The notes under the pieces: model-generated
What the model saw: only the letters and a program-made list of their open reading frames with translations
What the model was told of the DNA's origin: nothing
Database searches by the model: none
Source of the DNA: Campylobacteraceae bacterium
GTDB taxonomy: Bacteria; Campylobacterota; Campylobacteria; Campylobacterales; Sulfurospirillaceae
Reading direction: 5' to 3'
DNA length: 7,343 nt
Assembly (NCBI GenBank): GCA_027040375.1
Contig: JALUMJ010000166.1
Coordinates: 1 to 7,343, forward strand
Translations under genes and position numbers: made by a program
Shown here: positions 6,416 to 7,343 of the stretch, piece by piece
Position numbering within the stretch: position 1 is the stretch's first letter
Layout of the letters: every line of letters begins with the position of its first letter

Positions 6416-6436
6416 GTCTCTTTGAGTCTTAACTTT
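6408..6436 (+). other. Hairpin across the rpmG stop codon
   Basis: AAAGTTAAG (6408-6416) pairs with CTTAACTTT (6428-6436). After one T-T mismatch, CTC and GAG pair around a TTT loop. The rpmG stop TAA is inside the left arm. Only TTTATGT follows, so at most it is a weak terminator. It lies 4 bases before tRNA-Trp and may help processing of the mixed mRNA/tRNA transcript. Confidence 0.5.
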
Positions 6437-6440
6437 ATGT

Positions 6441-6517
6441 AGGGTAGTAGCTCCAATTGGTAGAGCGTCGGTCTCCAAAACCGAATGTTGCGGGTTCGAG
6501 TCCCTCCTGCCCTGCCA
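6441..6517 (+). tRNA. tRNA-Trp (CCA)
   Basis: 77 bases. Acceptor AGGGTAG pairs with CTGCCCT (one G-U). Anticodon stem TCGGT/ACCGA encloses loop CTCCAAA, giving anticodon CCA at 6475-6477. T-arm GGGTTCGAGTCCC, discriminator G and encoded CCA fit tRNA-Trp. It is embedded between rpmG and secE, as is common in bacteria. Confidence 0.97.
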
Positions 6518-6534
6518 CTATTTAAGGTGTATGA

Positions 6535-6714
6535 ATGGAAAAATTAAAATTATATTACGAACAAGCTAAATCAGAGTTGACAAAAGTAATCTTTCCTACT
6601 AAGGATCAGATTAGAAATGCATTTATCTCTGTTTTTGTGGTTGTTTCAGTTATTTCATTGTTTCTAGCAATAATTGATATGATAATGTCATATACATTAT
6701 CAACTATCATTTAG
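6535..6714 (+). CDS. secE: Protein translocase subunit SecE
   Basis: 59-residue single-span form of SecE, the essential clamp subunit of the SecYEG channel in the inner membrane. An amphipathic cytoplasmic part EQAKSELTKVIFPTKDQI (residues 9-26) contains the conserved E-L-x-K-V-x-x-P-T pattern. One membrane helix follows at about 30-48 (FISVFVVVSVISLFLAIID). E. coli SecE has two extra N-terminal spans, which most bacteria lack. The start is the ATG at 6535, with AAGG 7 bases upstream; the ATG at 6531 is in another frame and stops quickly. It lies 11 bases before nusG. Confidence 0.95.
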   Translation: MEKLKLYYEQAKSELTKVIFPTKDQIRNAFISVFVVVSVISLFLAIIDMIMSYTLSTII

Positions 6715-6725
6715 CAGGTTGTGTT

Positions 6726-7256
6726 ATGTCACACAAATGGTATGCTATTCAAACTTTTGCAGGAAGCGAACAAACTGTAAGAAAAGCTATTGAAACTTTA
6801 GTTAAAGATAACGGTGTGGAAGAAAAACTAAAGAATGTTTTGGTTCCTACCGAGGATGTAATAGAAGTTAAAAATGGCGAAAAAAAGATAACAGAGAGAA
6901 GTTTGTATCCAGGTTATGCTTTTATTGAGATTGATCTTGATACTGCTCTTTGGCAACAGATACAAGCATTGCCAAAAGTTGGTAGGTTTATTGGTGAGTC
7001 AAAAAGACCAACACCTTTAAGTGAAAAAGATATCAATCTTATAATCGAAAAAGTTGAAAAAAGAGCAGCTCCTAAACCAAAAATATTTTTTGAAGACGGA
7101 GAAAGTGTTAGAATCATCGACGGCCCTTTTGCAAACTTTACAGGTATGGTTGAAGAGTATGATATGGAACACGGAAAATTGAGATTAAATGTTTCAATTT
7201 TTGGAAGAAGCACACCAGTAGAAATTCTCTACTCACAAGTAGAAAAGATAGTTTAA
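6726..7256 (+). CDS. nusG: Transcription termination/antitermination factor NusG
   Basis: 176 residues, normal length. The NGN domain spans about 1-115, starting HKWYAIQTFAGSEQTVRKAI and including SLYPGYAFIEID (59-70) and LPKVGRFIG (82-90). The KOW domain spans about 120-176, with FEDGESVRIIDGPFANFTG and the end FGRSTPVEILYSQVEKI. NusG binds the RNA polymerase clamp, lowers pausing and links polymerase to Rho or to ribosomal protein S10. AGG lies 7 bases before the ATG. The secE-nusG pair normally leads into rplK-rplA, which would lie right of the window. Confidence 0.98.
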   Translation: MSHKWYAIQTFAGSEQTVRKAIETLVKDNGVEEKLKNVLVPTEDVIEVKNGEKKITERSLYPGYAFIEIDLDTALWQQIQALPKVGRFIGESKRPTPLSEKDINLIIEKVEKRAAPKPKIFFEDGESVRIIDGPFANFTGMVEEYDMEHGKLRLNVSIFGRSTPVEILYSQVEKIV

Positions 7257-7268
7257 AACATAAATCTC

Positions 7269-7343
7269 TCTCGCCAAAGGCGTAGCTTTAGTGAGGAAGT
7301 TTGAAATGTAAACCCTTCTCGCCAAAGGCGTAGCTTTAGTGAG
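7269..7343. repeat. Two direct copies of a 27-base imperfect palindrome
   Basis: The identical units at 7269-7295 and 7317-7343 begin TCTCGCCAAAGGCG and end TAGCTTTAGTGAG, with a period of 48 bases and 21 bases between. Each unit folds as a hairpin: CTCGC with GTGAG (one G-U), one mismatch, then AAAG with CTTT around the loop GCGTAG. The window stops exactly at the end of the second copy, so more copies may follow. It occupies the start of the nusG-rplK gap. No promoter or T-tract is seen. Confidence 0.85.

Noticed and set aside
6531..6533. Alternative ATG start for secE
   Set aside because: It is in a different frame and reaches a stop after twelve codons; the ATG at 6535 gives a full SecE with a suitable Shine-Dalgarno distance.
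6011..7213. Minus-strand open frames opposite the end of tuf and opposite nusG
   Set aside because: Shadows of highly conserved coding sequence; no independent support.
7269..7343. CRISPR-like pattern: two 27-base repeats with a 21-base spacer
   Set aside because: Only two copies are seen, the spacer is too short for usual arrays, no cas genes are near, and the position inside a ribosomal operon does not fit. A palindromic repeat element is the better reading.

Overview
The window is AT-rich, gene-dense bacterial DNA that looks like a member of the Campylobacterota (former Epsilonproteobacteria). The evidence is the block tRNA-Thr, tRNA-Tyr, tRNA-Gly, tRNA-Thr, tuf, rpmG, tRNA-Trp, secE, nusG, the sequence character of EF-Tu and the short L33 and SecE, and promoters with a good TATAAT -10 but mostly no recognisable -35. 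The genus cannot be fixed from the sequence alone.

Left part (1-4363): four protein genes. First comes a tiny membrane-anchored protein (minus strand, 57-296), whose soluble part is six perfect heptads with Ile and Asn in the core positions. It is divergent from a YfcH/SDR39U1-type atypical short-chain dehydrogenase (plus strand, 442-1263). That gene converges, with a 4-bp overlap of stop codons, on a two-gene minus-strand operon: a HerA-like/DUF87-type P-loop ATPase (2004-4331) followed directly by a YaaA-family peroxide-stress protein (1260-2003, GTG start). A 17-base exact direct repeat sits at the ATPase/yaaA junction and again 61 bases inside yaaA.

Right part (4380-7343): the translation-machinery operon on the plus strand. 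A textbook TTGACA-N17-TATAAT promoter, overlapping the divergent promoter of the ATPase gene, starts the tRNA-Thr(UGU), tRNA-Tyr(GUA), tRNA-Gly(UCC), tRNA-Thr(GGU), tuf series, in the same order and with the same anticodons as the E. coli thrU-tyrU-glyT-thrT-tufB operon. It continues with rpmG (L33), tRNA-Trp(CCA), secE and nusG; rplK and the other ribosomal-protein genes would be expected beyond the right edge. Strong hairpins without a proper U-tract lie between tuf and rpmG and across the rpmG stop codon. They look more like RNA-processing or translation-control elements than terminators. After nusG the window ends in two identical 27-base imperfect palindromes, 48 bases apart.

No gene-free stretch exceeds 300 bases. 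The two largest gaps are 297-441 (divergent promoter region) and 4738-4882 (between tRNA-Gly and the second tRNA-Thr, with one candidate internal promoter). No CRISPR array, IS element or cas/defence gene set is visible. The points most worth a second look are the IxxN heptad mini-protein, the partnerless HerA-like ATPase with its overlapping divergent promoters, and the tandem palindromic repeat behind nusG.
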